DNA of 6,095 nucleotides, taken from Gemmatimonadota bacterium. Its GTDB lineage: Bacteria; Gemmatimonadota; Gemmatimonadetes; Gemmatimonadales; GWC2-71-9. Positions 5,590 through 6,095 of this stretch are shown here, one piece after another. The notes below the pieces were generated by a model. The model did no database searches and was not told the origin of the DNA. It saw only the letters and a program-made list of their open reading frames with translations. Location of the stretch: assembly GCA_022573095.1 (NCBI GenBank), contig JACZUR010000143.1, positions 1 through 6,095 of the forward strand. The letters are read 5' to 3'. Made by a program: the position numbers and the translations under genes. Numbering within the stretch: position 1 is the first letter of the stretch; each line of letters opens with the position of its first letter.

Positions 5590-6095
5590 TTATCTCTTCC
5601 GGTCGCCGTTCAACTGGTCCGTGGTCTGTCTCATGAAGGCAGGCACCGCGTCAAAATACGTCGAGCGGAGCTCTTCGAGAGAGAAAGTCAGTGCCTCACC
5701 GCTCAATCGTAAGATAAGCGGCTCTCCGCGATCTGTGACGTGCCCAACCTTGTACGCGGGAACTCCAAACTGTCTCGCGGCATTCAGAACGGAATTCGAG
5801 TTGTCGGCAGTCGCAGTGACCAGCGCCCGTCCCTGATCTTCTCCGAACAAGAACGCCGCCTCGCCGACCTCCCCTCGAACGCCTCTAAAGTCGACCGAGG
5901 CCCCTACGAACTGGCTTCCATACGGACATCCGATGCACGCTTCAGCCAGGGCCACTCCGAGGCCACCGTCGCCCACGTCGTGGGCCATCGTCAGTAGGAA
6001 CGACTGCGCCAGGTGAACCAAGAGGTTGATCAGGGCGGCCTCGCGTTCGAGATCGACTGTCGGTGGGTGGCCGCCGCCGACTTTGCTCACGTGAG
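5590..6095 (-). CDS. purL: Phosphoribosylformylglycinamidine synthase subunit PurL, C-terminal part (partial)
   Basis: The frame is open to the right edge and ends at TAA (5592-5590). The visible 168 residues are the C-terminal part of the ATP-binding FGAM synthase subunit, which converts FGAR to FGAM in the fourth step of purine synthesis. GGGHPPTVDLERE, then TMAHDVGDGGLGVALAEA (canonical AHDVSDGGLAVALAE), and FGEDQGRALV are recognisable PurL motifs. The protein ends soon after the PurM-like domain, with no glutamine amidotransferase domain, so it is the small PurL that works with separate PurS and PurQ. The GTG at 6090 is an internal valine, since the frame continues upstream through the window edge. 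It is followed immediately by purF, with which it is almost certainly co-transcribed. Confidence 0.94.
   Translation of the reverse strand, partial: HVSKVGGGHPPTVDLEREAALINLLVHLAQSFLLTMAHDVGDGGLGVALAEACIGCPYGSQFVGASVDFRGVRGEVGEAAFLFGEDQGRALVTATADNSNSVLNAARQFGVPAYKVGHVTDRGEPLILRLSGEALTFSLEELRSTYFDAVPAFMRQTTDQLNGDRKR
5594..5600 (-). promoter_or_regulatory. Shine-Dalgarno site of purF inside the end of purL
   Basis: On the minus strand GGAAGAG (5600-5594) lies 5 bases before the purF ATG, within the last codons of purL. This supports the ATG at 5588 and suggests translational coupling of the two genes. Confidence 0.6.

Noticed and set aside
1..6095. CRISPR arrays, insertion sequences, phage or toxin-antitoxin genes
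   Set aside because: No regularly spaced repeats, transposase motifs or terminal inverted repeats seen; the window is housekeeping in character.

Overview
This is a bacterial chromosomal window of housekeeping genes, moderately GC-rich with tight gene packing. UGA ends the dus and larB genes, so the standard bacterial code is in use. The taxon cannot be fixed from the sequence. A small-type PurL followed by an iron-sulfur PurF, the ALAA-type tmRNA tag and a probably leaderless dus mRNA suggest a non-proteobacterial lineage, but this is inference only.

Left part (1-3400): the 5' end of a PtsN/EIIA-like gene runs off the left edge on the minus strand. It is divergent from a plus-strand cluster: dusB-type tRNA-dihydrouridine synthase, larB (nicotinate-derived cofactor synthesis) overlapping dus by 4 bases, and a membrane-anchored GAF-GGDEF protein whose GGDEF signature is degenerate (GESQF) while its RxxD inhibitory-site motif is intact. 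The divergent promoters face each other across 103 bases, and their -35 boxes form the arms of an inverted repeat.

Middle (3400-3820): a complete tmRNA gene (ssrA, 3428-3780). It has a 7-bp acceptor stem with the alanine identity pair G3-U70, a T-arm, and a tag reading frame for GKTTIANNNLALAA. A promoter overlaps the end of the GGDEF gene and an intrinsic terminator follows.

The most interesting feature is at 3841-4182. It is an ArsC/Spx-like thioredoxin-fold protein of 113 residues whose reading frame contains an in-frame UGA exactly where the first cysteine of a C-S-T-C motif is expected. A stem-loop starting 15 bases after the UGA, with its apical loop 22 bases after it, fits the loose bacterial SECIS pattern. 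I interpret the gene as a selenoprotein with a U-S-T-C redox motif. A conventional gene caller would truncate it to an 80-residue fragment starting at 3940 and lose the active site.

Right part (4179-6095, minus strand): purF (amidophosphoribosyltransferase), complete, lies 1 base downstream of the C-terminal part of purL (FGAM synthase), which runs off the right edge. These are two enzymes of purine biosynthesis in one operon. purF and the selenoprotein candidate converge and share the palindrome CTAG as overlapping stop codons.
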